Below the pieces are notes generated by a model. The model saw only the letters and a program-made list of their open reading frames with translations, was not told the DNA's origin and searched no databases. DNA of 29,118 nt from a virus. Of the stretch, positions 1-6,881 are shown piece after piece (within the stretch, counting starts at the first letter, position 1; each line of letters begins with the position of its first letter). The stretch spans positions 1-29,118 of IMG/VR virus record IMGVR_UViG_3300009151_000282. One strand, 5' to 3'. The position numbers and the translations under genes were made by a program.

Positions 1-2447
1 ACTCCTCCTACATTATGTGTAAGGTGTTCTACTTCATGTCTAAAGATATCTTTTAGAGTCATAGAAATCTCTTCCCAAAACTGTGGTAATAATTCTGGAT
101 CTATTGCAAGGTTAATTATAATGAAATCTCCATCGTCATCAAAGCCTGCTCCTGTACTATCTAAGACTTCCATCTTACCTGTACCAGGTGTTAGCATTAG
201 GTATGCTTCTACATCAAATTCAACATCGTTGTTTGAATAAGTGTCTTCGAATCCTAAGCTTTTTTCTCCCTCATCGTAACCTGTTTTCCAAGCTCTAAAT
301 AAGTCTGATGATGCTTGGTTGCTTATTGTATCATATCGTCCTTCTGCCATAACTTGTTTTTGTTTATCACCATTTTTGATTCCGTCTTCCCAGTTTCTAA
401 AAACTCTGTTACCTTCTAAGTATGCTTCGTCTTCTATTTCCTGTAGATTTGAATCTTCATTTGTATCTGTAGTGTGAACATTCCCTAATCGTCCTTCAAT
501 GTTTTGCATGTGATGTATCATCTCATGTGCAAAAGATCTACAAACATCTTTTGGCAATCTTCCCATTGCATAAAGAATTACTTCTTTATTGTTTGGATCA
601 TAATAAGCTGTTTTACCAAAGAAGTTATCTGCTTGATTTTCATCATATCTTATTTTTACTTCTGGTAGTGGAGTAATGTTCATTCCTTTATCCAGCATGT
701 ATTCCAATATTGATGCTATTTTTGGAGCAAAGTCAAACTTTTGTTGTTGCTCTACTTGTTCAGGTAATTGCGTTTGATATGGTGTTTGATCAAATGCTTT
801 GTCTGAAAATGTCTTTATATAAATGTCAATTCTATCCTGATTAAACACTACTGTGTATTTATCTGGATCTATTGCTTGTGTTAGGTCGTCAAAAAGATGC
901 TCTAAATCTGCTCTGTCTTTTGATGGAATTGCTCCTGTAGGTTGAATTGGTGTACCTGATGATCCTTCTTTTATTGTTTTAGTTTTCTTTGGAAAGAAAC
1001 TTTCAAATACCTCATCTACTGCAGCTAACATTTTATCTTCAATTGCAGGTTCTTCTTGTGGTTTTATAATATCGATAATTGTTTGTTTATCCTCTTTTGA
1101 TACTACTTTTGGAATCCATTTACCTGATAGTAAAAAGTCTTCTGATTTTCTAATGTCGGTTGCTGAGAATTTATCATCCTCTTTATTTGTAATAACTGGA
1201 AGTTCTTTTACTTCTACATTTTTGTAATTACCTTTTTGCTTTTGTTTTTCTATACCTGCAAATTTACCCATTTCATCAGCCATAGCTCCTGTAATGATCT
1301 CAGTTACTTTGTCTTGATTTGCATCAATCCATTCGTAGGTATCTAAGATTGGAGTTACTTTACTGACATGGATTTCCATTGGTACATTTATATATTTAGA
1401 ATAAATCTCCCAAATTGCTTTTGATTGTTCTGCTGTAATTTTTACTCCTTCTCTAATTTTAGGTCCAATAAAGATTACAATCTTATCTGCTTTAGTAGAG
1501 AGGAATTTAGCATTTTCAAAATGTGCTAAGTGAGGTGGTTTAAATCCTCCAGCATATAGAGCTACGATTTCAGATCCATCATCTAATGCTTCTGAGAGTG
1601 TTTGTGCTACTTTTTCAAGTGCAGCTTCTTTACCTGCTCCTTTTGGTGTTCCAACTTCTCCTGACTTAACGGATACCATTGATTTAAATATACCTGCTAT
1701 TCTACTTTTAGATCTACCATTTGTAAGTTTTCTTGCAATGTCGTCTAATAGGTCCTCAAAAGATCCATCTATATTAAAATTTTTAAATAATATTTTAATA
1801 GTACCCCAAGCTGTTGTTGACCATACCTCTTCTCTTGCTACTTCTCTAAAGTCTTCAAGTTTTACTTTTCTAAGAGATAATTTTACTGAAGATAGATTGA
1901 ATTCATATTCTTCACCTTTTTTTAATGGTGGTACGTTTGAAATACCCATTCTTCTAAATACGTCTTGCGGATCTTCTTCTAATAAGATTACTTTTGCAAG
2001 TCCTAATAATAGTCCTTGTTTTTCAGCAGGCATGTCTAAGAAACTTCCTTTGAAAGCATGCTCTTCTTCTGTAAGAGCAATTATATTATCAACTTGAATA
2101 AATTCATCTTCTGCTCCTACGATTGGATAAAGTACTGAGATTAATTCTCCTGAATTATGGTATCTTTTTCCTACATACTTTTCACTCTTGAAAGGTATAA
2201 TTACATTTTGAGGAAGTGCAAGAACTGTATCAATTATTCTTTGTTTTACTTCTCTTTTATCATCTCCTTCAAACCATACAACAAGATCTAAATCTCCATA
2301 GTCAGCTTTTGAACCTACTTTTACAGATCCTGATAACGAAGCTTTTTTGAATCCAGGTATTTTGCTTAGTACCTCTTGCACATACTTATCGAATGTAGCC
2401 TGTACATTCTGTTTTAATATTCTATTTCCTCCTGCTACTCCTGACAT
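1..2447 (-). CDS. Partial multidomain protein: two nucleotidyltransferase-type motifs plus two HExxH metallopeptidase motifs
   Basis: An uninterrupted frame runs from an ATG at 2447 off the left edge of the window, giving at least 815 residues with the C-terminus missing. Residues 40-55 contain a Pol-beta-type nucleotidyltransferase signature (GS....G..DYGDLDL, with D52 and D54 as likely metal ligands). Around 298-310 there is GGFKPPHLAHF, which resembles the HxGH nucleotide-binding motif of cytidylyl/adenylyltransferases. The matching second motif FSATDIRK (compare ISSTxIR) is at 427-434. A zincin motif HEMIH is at 641-645 and a second one, HEVEH, at 804-808 at the window edge. The ATG lies one base after the TAA of the upstream nucleotidyltransferase gene. 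Separate domains of these kinds occur in marine T4-like phages; the substrate is unknown. Motifs are seen directly; enzyme activity is inferred. The protein could be a virion-carried enzyme or a host-takeover factor. Confidence 0.8.
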   Translation of the reverse strand, partial: MSGVAGGNRILKQNVQATFDKYVQEVLSKIPGFKKASLSGSVKVGSKADYGDLDLVVWFEGDDKREVKQRIIDTVLALPQNVIIPFKSEKYVGKRYHNSGELISVLYPIVGAEDEFIQVDNIIALTEEEHAFKGSFLDMPAEKQGLLLGLAKVILLEEDPQDVFRRMGISNVPPLKKGEEYEFNLSSVKLSLRKVKLEDFREVAREEVWSTTAWGTIKILFKNFNIDGSFEDLLDDIARKLTNGRSKSRIAGIFKSMVSVKSGEVGTPKGAGKEAALEKVAQTLSEALDDGSEIVALYAGGFKPPHLAHFENAKFLSTKADKIVIFIGPKIREGVKITAEQSKAIWEIYSKYINVPMEIHVSKVTPILDTYEWIDANQDKVTEIITGAMADEMGKFAGIEKQKQKGNYKNVEVKELPVITNKEDDKFSATDIRKSEDFLLSGKWIPKVVSKEDKQTIIDIIKPQEEPAIEDKMLAAVDEVFESFFPKKTKTIKEGSSGTPIQPTGAIPSKDRADLEHLFDDLTQAIDPDKYTVVFNQDRIDIYIKTFSDKAFDQTPYQTQLPEQVEQQQKFDFAPKIASILEYMLDKGMNITPLPEVKIRYDENQADNFFGKTAYYDPNNKEVILYAMGRLPKDVCRSFAHEMIHHMQNIEGRLGNVHTTDTNEDSNLQEIEDEAYLEGNRVFRNWEDGIKNGDKQKQVMAEGRYDTISNQASSDLFRAWKTGYDEGEKSLGFEDTYSNNDVEFDVEAYLMLTPGTGKMEVLDSTGAGFDDDGDFIIINLAIDPELLPQFWEEISMTLKDIFRHEVEHLTHNVGG

Positions 2448-2448
2448 A

Positions 2449-3357
2449 TTATGCTTTGTATTGTATTAAGTTTGAATTATCTGGTAAGAACTTACCTTTT
2501 AATCCTAATCTTTGTTGGTTATCAATCCAGTATGGTTGTAAGTCTTCTGGTATATCACATCTTGTACTATCTAATATTTTTAGATAAGTATCATAAACTG
2601 CATGCAAATCTTGTGGAGATAATCCCTCTTTCAATGTATCGATTAACTTGAAGTAATCTCCTATTGTATCTCGATCTAAATTTAAACCATATAATTTATT
2701 TAGAAGATCGATTGCTTGTTGTGGTGTATTTGCTACAATTTCTTGTGTCTCCTTATCCTTTACTCCGTAATTGTGAGAGAATGTATATCCTTTCTGAGAA
2801 AATAAAGATACAAGTAATTGTGTTCTGTGTAACCCTTTTACGTTTCCTGAATATGTAGCTGAGTGGTAAGCAAATTGTAGCCAATCTACATCTCCGACAT
2901 TTACATCTATTTGAACGTTTTGTCCTACAGCTTGTTTGTTCTCATCGTATTGTGGGAATAAAAGAAATAAAGCTCCTGCTGAAGATCCTTTTACGTCTGC
3001 TATAATTTCTGTATCAGCTTCTGCAATCTTTTGTGCTATTGCTACAATAACTGCTCTTTTCATTAACTGATCATCTGAAGAGGTTCTAGCTCTTTTTTTG
3101 AATCCTTCAAATAATGCTTGAACGTGTTTCTCGTCTAGTCCCCAATCCTCTACATTATCAAAGGACGACCCAGCTAATGCTAGGTCAATGTCCCCTGAGT
3201 AATCTTTCTTTCCTACAGATCCTAGAGTTTTCATTTCTCTGAAGAAAGGTTCTGCTTTTGGAAATATTTGTTTGAACTGTTTAAAAAACTCTAATAGAGT
3301 TGGTTTAATATGTTCTTTTTTTATTGGTGCTGTACTATCGAATACGTTTCCTCCCAT
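2449..3357 (-). CDS. Nucleotidyltransferase-fold protein
   Basis: 302 residues. Residues 46-59 read GSVGKKDYSGDIDL, the Gly-Ser ... D-x-D core of the Pol-beta/minimal nucleotidyltransferase superfamily (D56 and D58). A third acidic strand follows in the segment QIDVNVGDVDW near residues 150-160. The conserved stretch after it (GNVKGLHRTQLL) matches my memory of a family found in T4-like phages of marine bacteria. The substrate cannot be told from sequence: tRNA, RNA ends, protein or an antibiotic-like small molecule are all possible for this fold. It sits immediately upstream of a second, much larger protein that also begins with a nucleotidyltransferase signature, so the two may be diverged paralogs acting together. 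The start has no Shine-Dalgarno and follows a 69-base gap containing a TATTTATTTAATA element. Confidence 0.85.
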   Translation of the reverse strand: MGGNVFDSTAPIKKEHIKPTLLEFFKQFKQIFPKAEPFFREMKTLGSVGKKDYSGDIDLALAGSSFDNVEDWGLDEKHVQALFEGFKKRARTSSDDQLMKRAVIVAIAQKIAEADTEIIADVKGSSAGALFLLFPQYDENKQAVGQNVQIDVNVGDVDWLQFAYHSATYSGNVKGLHRTQLLVSLFSQKGYTFSHNYGVKDKETQEIVANTPQQAIDLLNKLYGLNLDRDTIGDYFKLIDTLKEGLSPQDLHAVYDTYLKILDSTRCDIPEDLQPYWIDNQQRLGLKGKFLPDNSNLIQYKA

Positions 3358-3410
3358 GCTACTTTTATTTGCCTAAAGATACGCACAATATTTCTATTAT
3401 GCAACTATTA

Positions 3411-3423
3411 TATTAAATAAATA
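3411..3423 (-). promoter_or_regulatory. Candidate late-promoter element TATTTATTTAATA
   Basis: On the minus strand the gap between the nuclease gene and the nucleotidyltransferase gene carries TATTTATTTAATA. It belongs to a set of five similar elements found in true intergenic gaps of this window. Its distance from the ATG (about 53 bases) is longer than for the others. Assignment as a promoter is inferred. Confidence 0.3.
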
Positions 3424-3426
3424 GTA

Positions 3427-4209
3427 CTAAAGTTTAATAGTAGTTGGATATGATGTGAACTTTGGTTCAGTTGTTGGGTGGTCAAGTTCATACAATCTAT
3501 AAATTAATTTGAATAATTCAAAGTTCTTTTCTATCTCATCTACTACTTTCAATTCCCATCCTTTACCTTGAAATTTCTTACCACTTTTGTCTTCCCCTCT
3601 TGTTGCTGCTTTCAACCAAAGGATTGCTGTTCTATCAATTTTTATTCCTTTTGTTTCTTCGATTGATTTAGCATAAGCTGCCAATTGTAAGTCGTATGAT
3701 TTATGTAAATGATTTGATGTTTTAAAATCGATCAACCAAATCTCTCCATTTATCTTTACAACTATATCAGCTGTTCCTGCATACTTATGTTCATCTGAGT
3801 ATGTAAATTCTTCTGTAAAAATTAACTCAGGTTTTGCCTGTGCCCAAAATTCTTTGAACTTTATAATCATTCCCCATACTAATTCATTGTATCGAGCATT
3901 ACCGTAATCGTCCATCCAACTGACTTCTTTTCCTTCAAGCAATTCTTCAATTGCATTATGAACTTGAGTACCTTCATCTCCTGCTTTTCTCATTATGATG
4001 TCTGAATTGTGTCCTACATCTTTGAGCCAAGATTCAAAGAACTTATTCTTTGGCATGTGTTGCAAAATTGAAGTAACTGAAGGGTAGTATACTCCTTCTG
4101 ATCTTTGGTAAACTCTTCTGTCTAAGAAGTTGATTTGTTTTAATTCAGGTTTAAAATCTAACCTCTTTTTGGCATGTTCCGATAGAACATTTGTCCCTTT
4201 TTGTATCAT
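3427..4209 (-). CDS. PD-(D/E)XK superfamily nuclease (RecB/Cas4-like)
   Basis: 260 residues with the ordered motifs of the PDDEXK_1-type nuclease fold. H84 lies in GTQVHNAIEE, acidic residues E133/E134 follow, then D148 in AGTAD, the catalytic D161-x-K163 in LIDFKTS, and Q175 in LQLAAYA. Such proteins cut or degrade DNA with Mg2+, and in phages they act in recombination, DNA processing or host DNA breakdown. There is no cysteine cluster like that of Cas4 iron-sulfur enzymes, so a plain RecB-like nuclease is the better label. It starts 1-2 bases after the primase stop, suggesting a replication/recombination operon. It ends with TAG, one of only three TAG terminations in the window, with an in-frame TAA nine codons further on. 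Confidence 0.88.
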   Translation of the reverse strand: MIQKGTNVLSEHAKKRLDFKPELKQINFLDRRVYQRSEGVYYPSVTSILQHMPKNKFFESWLKDVGHNSDIIMRKAGDEGTQVHNAIEELLEGKEVSWMDDYGNARYNELVWGMIIKFKEFWAQAKPELIFTEEFTYSDEHKYAGTADIVVKINGEIWLIDFKTSNHLHKSYDLQLAAYAKSIEETKGIKIDRTAILWLKAATRGEDKSGKKFQGKGWELKVVDEIEKNFELFKLIYRLYELDHPTTEPKFTSYPTTIKL

Positions 4210-4210
4210 A

Positions 4211-5131
4211 TTATGATAGTTTGTAGCGAAGAAGTTTTCCTAAGTCCATTTCCTCTGCTTGTTGTACGTGATGAGTGAAATTTATAAATCCCATCTCACT
4301 TGGATCTTTATCCTGCATATCTACTAGATATACCTTTTTTCCCATATTCAGAAACTGCTCCACATATTGCAGAGCTTTTTTAAGCGCATCCCTATCAAGG
4401 GCTATATAAATATCTTCTACAGTACTTGATACTATTTTCTTTATCAAAGCTTTTGACAAAGACTTTCCTAGTATTGGTACTGCGTTTCTTTTTACTGCTA
4501 TTGCATCAAATACTCCCTCCACTAATATAATTGGTTGGGACCAGTTAATTAAGTTCTCAAATCCTATTATATCTTTGGAACACTCTGGATTTCTGTATTT
4601 GTGGTACGCATCTTCAAATGTTCTTGCAACAAAGAAGTTTAGTTGATTGTTTTCTCCATAAGATGGAACAATTATTCTTCCTGTGTATTGTCCTGAGGTG
4701 CAATATCCTATATTGTATTTTAAGAAATCCTTGTCTGTAAAACCTCTTTTATACAAATAGCTTCTTACTTTATTTGCTATAATTGAAGTAGTTGTTGCTT
4801 CGTATAAAGATTGAAACTCTTTTGGTAGTTCAACTGTTGAGGTTGGTGCATATCCTATCTCATCTCCTTTTCTTACGTATTTAAGTATTTCGTATGCTTG
4901 TTCTGCAGGTACTTGTAGTTGTTTTAATAGCGACTTTATTGTACGTCCTTTAAATCCACATACCCAACATTCGAATGGATTTTGTCCATTCTCATCTGTG
5001 TGAAGATTTACTTCTAGTTTTGGTTTATGGTGATTGCATTTAGGACAGGTAAATGCATAGTTCTCCCTTGCTCTTTTGTAAGACTTTCCTAATACATTCT
5101 CTATAAAACCTAATAATATATTGCTGCTCAT
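4211..5131 (-). CDS. DNA primase (zinc finger + toprim)
   Basis: 306 residues. An N-terminal CxxC...CxxC zinc-binding module (C29, C32, C55, C58) is of the CHC2-like primase type. The C-terminal half is a toprim domain: E205-G206 in IILVEGVFDA, then D246-x-D248 in IALDRDA, with a further acidic loop at DMQDKDPSE (271-279). Primases of this type make the RNA primers for lagging-strand synthesis. At 306 residues it is much shorter than bacterial DnaG and has no helicase domain, comparable with T4 gp61 in role. It is the first gene after a strong terminator, and a TATAAT-like hexamer lies 22 bases before the ATG, so it probably begins a separate transcription unit followed by the nuclease and nucleotidyltransferase genes. 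Confidence 0.9.
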   Translation of the reverse strand: MSSNILLGFIENVLGKSYKRARENYAFTCPKCNHHKPKLEVNLHTDENGQNPFECWVCGFKGRTIKSLLKQLQVPAEQAYEILKYVRKGDEIGYAPTSTVELPKEFQSLYEATTTSIIANKVRSYLYKRGFTDKDFLKYNIGYCTSGQYTGRIIVPSYGENNQLNFFVARTFEDAYHKYRNPECSKDIIGFENLINWSQPIILVEGVFDAIAVKRNAVPILGKSLSKALIKKIVSSTVEDIYIALDRDALKKALQYVEQFLNMGKKVYLVDMQDKDPSEMGFINFTHHVQQAEEMDLGKLLRYKLS

Positions 5132-5152
5132 AGTTGTACATAACTGGTTGAC

Positions 5153-5158
5153 ATTATA
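5153..5158 (-). promoter_or_regulatory. Possible -10 element (TATAAT) before the primase gene
   Basis: On the minus strand TATAAT occurs 22 bases upstream of the primase ATG, just after the terminator. A TTGAGT lies 14 bases upstream of it inside the terminator, which is a short spacing for a -35 box. It could be a host-sigma promoter; the support is position and an exact hexamer only. Confidence 0.3.
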
Positions 5159-5164
5159 ACATAC

Positions 5165-5192
5165 AAAAAAAGACTCAAATAAACAAGCCTTT
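5165..5192 (-). terminator. Rho-independent terminator
   Basis: On the minus strand AAAGGCT pairs with AGTCTTT (one G-T pair) around a 10-base loop, followed by a run of seven T that begins inside the 3' arm. It lies about 20 bases after the stop of the 137-aa gene and before the primase gene, so it would end the long virion-gene transcript. Confidence 0.75.
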
Positions 5193-5213
5193 CTTTAATT
5201 ATTTTAATATTAA

Positions 5214-5627
5214 TTAGTCTTTAGCAGGAAGTTCTGCTGTTACACTAGTAGGATCTACTTCTAACTTATCTCCTACTTGTTTAAATTTTAAACGTATATT
5301 ATACATAGGTTTACGTGTTTTTGGATCATTATAGACAAACATGTATTCTAAAGCAGTATTAATATCAATACTGTCGTAGTAGTGTTCCAAATCGGCGTTT
5401 AATGCTGCAACTATTTCTGGTGCACCTATTATTGTACCAGTGTTTATATCTTTATCTGTAGCTTCATCGTAGTCTGTTACCTGTATTTTTATATTATCCG
5501 GCACTACAAGGATTTGTGTACCATCCCTTCCTCCATGTTGCACTTCTACTGCTTCATTTAACATCTTAGAGTTAGATGTTAATTTATTCTCTACTAAGAA
5601 TTTTTTTAAATCAAATGTGTTTTCCAT
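5214..5627 (-). CDS. Phage protein with FDLKKFLVENKLT leader (putative packaged protein)
   Basis: 137 residues. No enzymatic motif is recognised. The N-terminus carries FDLKKFLVENKLT (residues 5-17), shared almost base for base with the next upstream gene, and is followed by L23-N-E25/A26. This fits the (I/L)xE|(A/G) site cut by T4-type prohead protease. The rest is a soluble, acidic, probably beta-rich domain (about residues 30-137). It is the last gene before the terminator. By analogy with T4 internal head proteins I infer a capsid-targeting propeptide, so the product may be packaged and perhaps injected. Proteins with such leaders recur in marine T4-like phages, but their function is not known to me. 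Confidence 0.8.
   Translation of the reverse strand: MENTFDLKKFLVENKLTSNSKMLNEAVEVQHGGRDGTQILVVPDNIKIQVTDYDEATDKDINTGTIIGAPEIVAALNADLEHYYDSIDINTALEYMFVYNDPKTRKPMYNIRLKFKQVGDKLEVDPTSVTAELPAKD
5568..5615 (-). repeat. Duplicated leader-coding module, copy 1
   Basis: The bases encoding residues 5-20 of the 137-aa protein nearly match those at 6267-6314 of the upstream gene, including the run GATTTAAAAAAATTC. The bodies of the two proteins are unrelated by eye, so the leader looks like a shuffled or duplicated module. Confidence 0.75.
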
Positions 5628-5651
5628 TTTATTATACTTTTACTATAAGTA

Positions 5652-6323
5652 CTATGCTGCTGCTATTTTGTTTGCTAATCCTACTACTTCTGATGATTTA
5701 AAAGCTGATAATCCACCTTCTAGTCCTTTTCCTATTAAATTGTGTGCTTCTAATGCTTCTGCTCCACTTGATACTGCTGCTGCTACAAGCATTGCTGCAT
5801 ATACACCATGTGCTACTTTATATAATTCAGATGATTCATCATTAGGGTCTTGCTGTCCGTATCTTTTTGGAAAAGCTAGTTTTATCATTCCTCCAATTAC
5901 ATCTATGTACTTATGCTCTAGGTTATGTCCAAATTTCTTAAGAGCATTACCAACTACAGTTCCACTTTTTTTATCTTTCTGGAATAAAGAAGCCATTCCG
6001 TTTACTCCTTTTCCTAATAAGGAAATAATACCTGGTGCTCCTACAATTAATCCTAAAGTCATCGACTCTTCTAGTTGTCCGTCTTGTGCAGATGGTTTAA
6101 TTGTATTTGCTCCTTGTTGTAGTAGAGCTAAAGCTCCATTCAATCCTTGTTGTGCATCTTTATCTGCTACTTGATCATCTGCATTTGGATCTGTAGTAGG
6201 TGCTGGTGCTTGATTCGGTACTGCTGCTTGAGGTGCAGGAGCTACTGGTGCTGCTTCTAGTATTCTAGAGTTATATGTCAGCTTATTCTCTACTAGGAAT
6301 TTTTTTAAATCAAAATTATCCAT
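5652..6323 (-). CDS. Phage protein with FDLKKFLVENKLT leader and hydrophobic segments
   Basis: 223 residues. Residues 4-16 are FDLKKFLVENKLT, followed by I21-L-E23/A24, a good match to a T4-type prohead protease site. A low-complexity Ala/Pro/Gln region follows (about 25-50), then two hydrophobic stretches: near residues 90-105 (LGLIVGAPGIISLLG), and AAMLVAAAVSSGAEAL in the C-terminal third. The second half may therefore associate with membrane or form helical bundles. The ATG overlaps the end of the 41-aa gene by eight bases. It ends TAG, followed in frame by TAC TTA TAG TAA. Function unknown; a packaged or injected protein with membrane affinity is an inference from leader plus hydrophobic segments. 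Confidence 0.8.
   Translation of the reverse strand: MDNFDLKKFLVENKLTYNSRILEAAPVAPAPQAAVPNQAPAPTTDPNADDQVADKDAQQGLNGALALLQQGANTIKPSAQDGQLEESMTLGLIVGAPGIISLLGKGVNGMASLFQKDKKSGTVVGNALKKFGHNLEHKYIDVIGGMIKLAFPKRYGQQDPNDESSELYKVAHGVYAAMLVAAAVSSGAEALEAHNLIGKGLEGGLSAFKSSEVVGLANKIAAA
6267..6314 (-). repeat. Duplicated leader-coding module, copy 2
   Basis: Partner of the module at 5568-5615. It encodes residues 4-19 of the 223-aa protein and differs by only a handful of bases, mostly at third codon positions. Confidence 0.75.
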
Positions 6324-6441
6324 TCTGTAATTTTTTAAGTACTAATTCGTTTTGCTTTATTAAGTTTAGAGTCTTTACTGTTGACTTTCTGCTTTTGTTT
6401 GTTCTAGTTCTTTGTGGTGATGTATGATTTCCTCTTGCCAT
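6316..6441 (-). CDS. Small basic protein (41 aa)
   Basis: A 41-residue frame fills the gap between the kinase-like gene and the 223-aa gene. Its ATG overlaps the upstream TAA as TAATG, the junction used throughout this window. Its TAA lies inside the first codons of the next gene (ATGGATAA). The product begins MARGNHTSPQRTRTNKSRKS and contains about ten Lys/Arg, clustered in the first half, with a possible C-terminal amphipathic helix. Such composition suits a nucleic-acid-binding or DNA-condensing peptide, but no family is recognised. The exact fit at both ends, and the fact that the 117-base gap is otherwise unexplained, are the main support. Confidence 0.65.
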   Translation of the reverse strand: MARGNHTSPQRTRTNKSRKSTVKTLNLIKQNELVLKKLQNG

Positions 6442-6881
6442 TATACGTCTATTATTTTTACGTTTCCTTGTTTATCTTGCATTACATTATCAAGCTTTAT
6501 TTTACCACCTGGTCCTTCTAGGTCAGGATAAATATCTAGCTCGTCTGCTTCTGCCATTATATCGTCAATTGGAATTTCATCTGGATCTGCTGTGTATGGT
6601 TCCAAATCTTCCATTGTAATGATTCCTAATTTTTGATTTATAATTTCTACATCATAAATGTGAACAAAATACTTAGTATCAACTCCTTGTAGTTTTCCTG
6701 CATCTTCTAATTCTTCTGAATCAGTGGTTACTTTTACTACTCTGTTTCCTAATAAAAAAGCTGCACCATAATCACCCGATCCTAAAAACTCACCTCCTTG
6801 TTGTCTTATTTTATCAACTTGTTGTTCGTATTCGGTAGTTGATTGTATTACCTCTTTTATTATTTTGGTAAGGCTTATCAT
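6441..6881 (-). CDS. Minimal protein-kinase-like protein
   Basis: 146 residues. A Gly-rich loop GSGDYG (34-39) is followed by VVKVT with K50, like the ATP-anchoring lysine of kinases. A hinge-like stretch follows (IITMEDLEPY), and the C-terminus reads DNVMQDKQGNVKIIDV, resembling the catalytic-loop Asn (N132) and the metal-binding Asp of a DFG-type motif (D145). The protein stops there, so the usual C-lobe is absent. The HRD-type catalytic Asp expected five residues before N132 is a lysine, so it may be a pseudokinase or a degenerate phage kinase. The N-terminus (ISLTKIIKEVI) resembles the leaders of its neighbours. The gene is joined to both neighbours by TAATG overlaps. The kinase-fold call is by motif only. 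Confidence 0.7.
   Translation of the reverse strand: MISLTKIIKEVIQSTTEYEQQVDKIRQQGGEFLGSGDYGAAFLLGNRVVKVTTDSEELEDAGKLQGVDTKYFVHIYDVEIINQKLGIITMEDLEPYTADPDEIPIDDIMAEADELDIYPDLEGPGGKIKLDNVMQDKQGNVKIIDV

Noticed and set aside
1738-2097. 119-codon plus-strand open frame, and other plus-strand frames such as 5617-6174 and 11454-11966
   Set aside because: They lie antisense to well-supported minus-strand genes, show low-complexity translations (Leu/Ser/Val-rich) and share no family features; the long ones over the fibre mirror its tandem repeats.
3427-4209. Cas4 of a CRISPR system
   Set aside because: The motifs fit the wider PD-(D/E)XK family, but the four cysteines of the iron-sulfur cluster are missing and there are no other cas genes or arrays.
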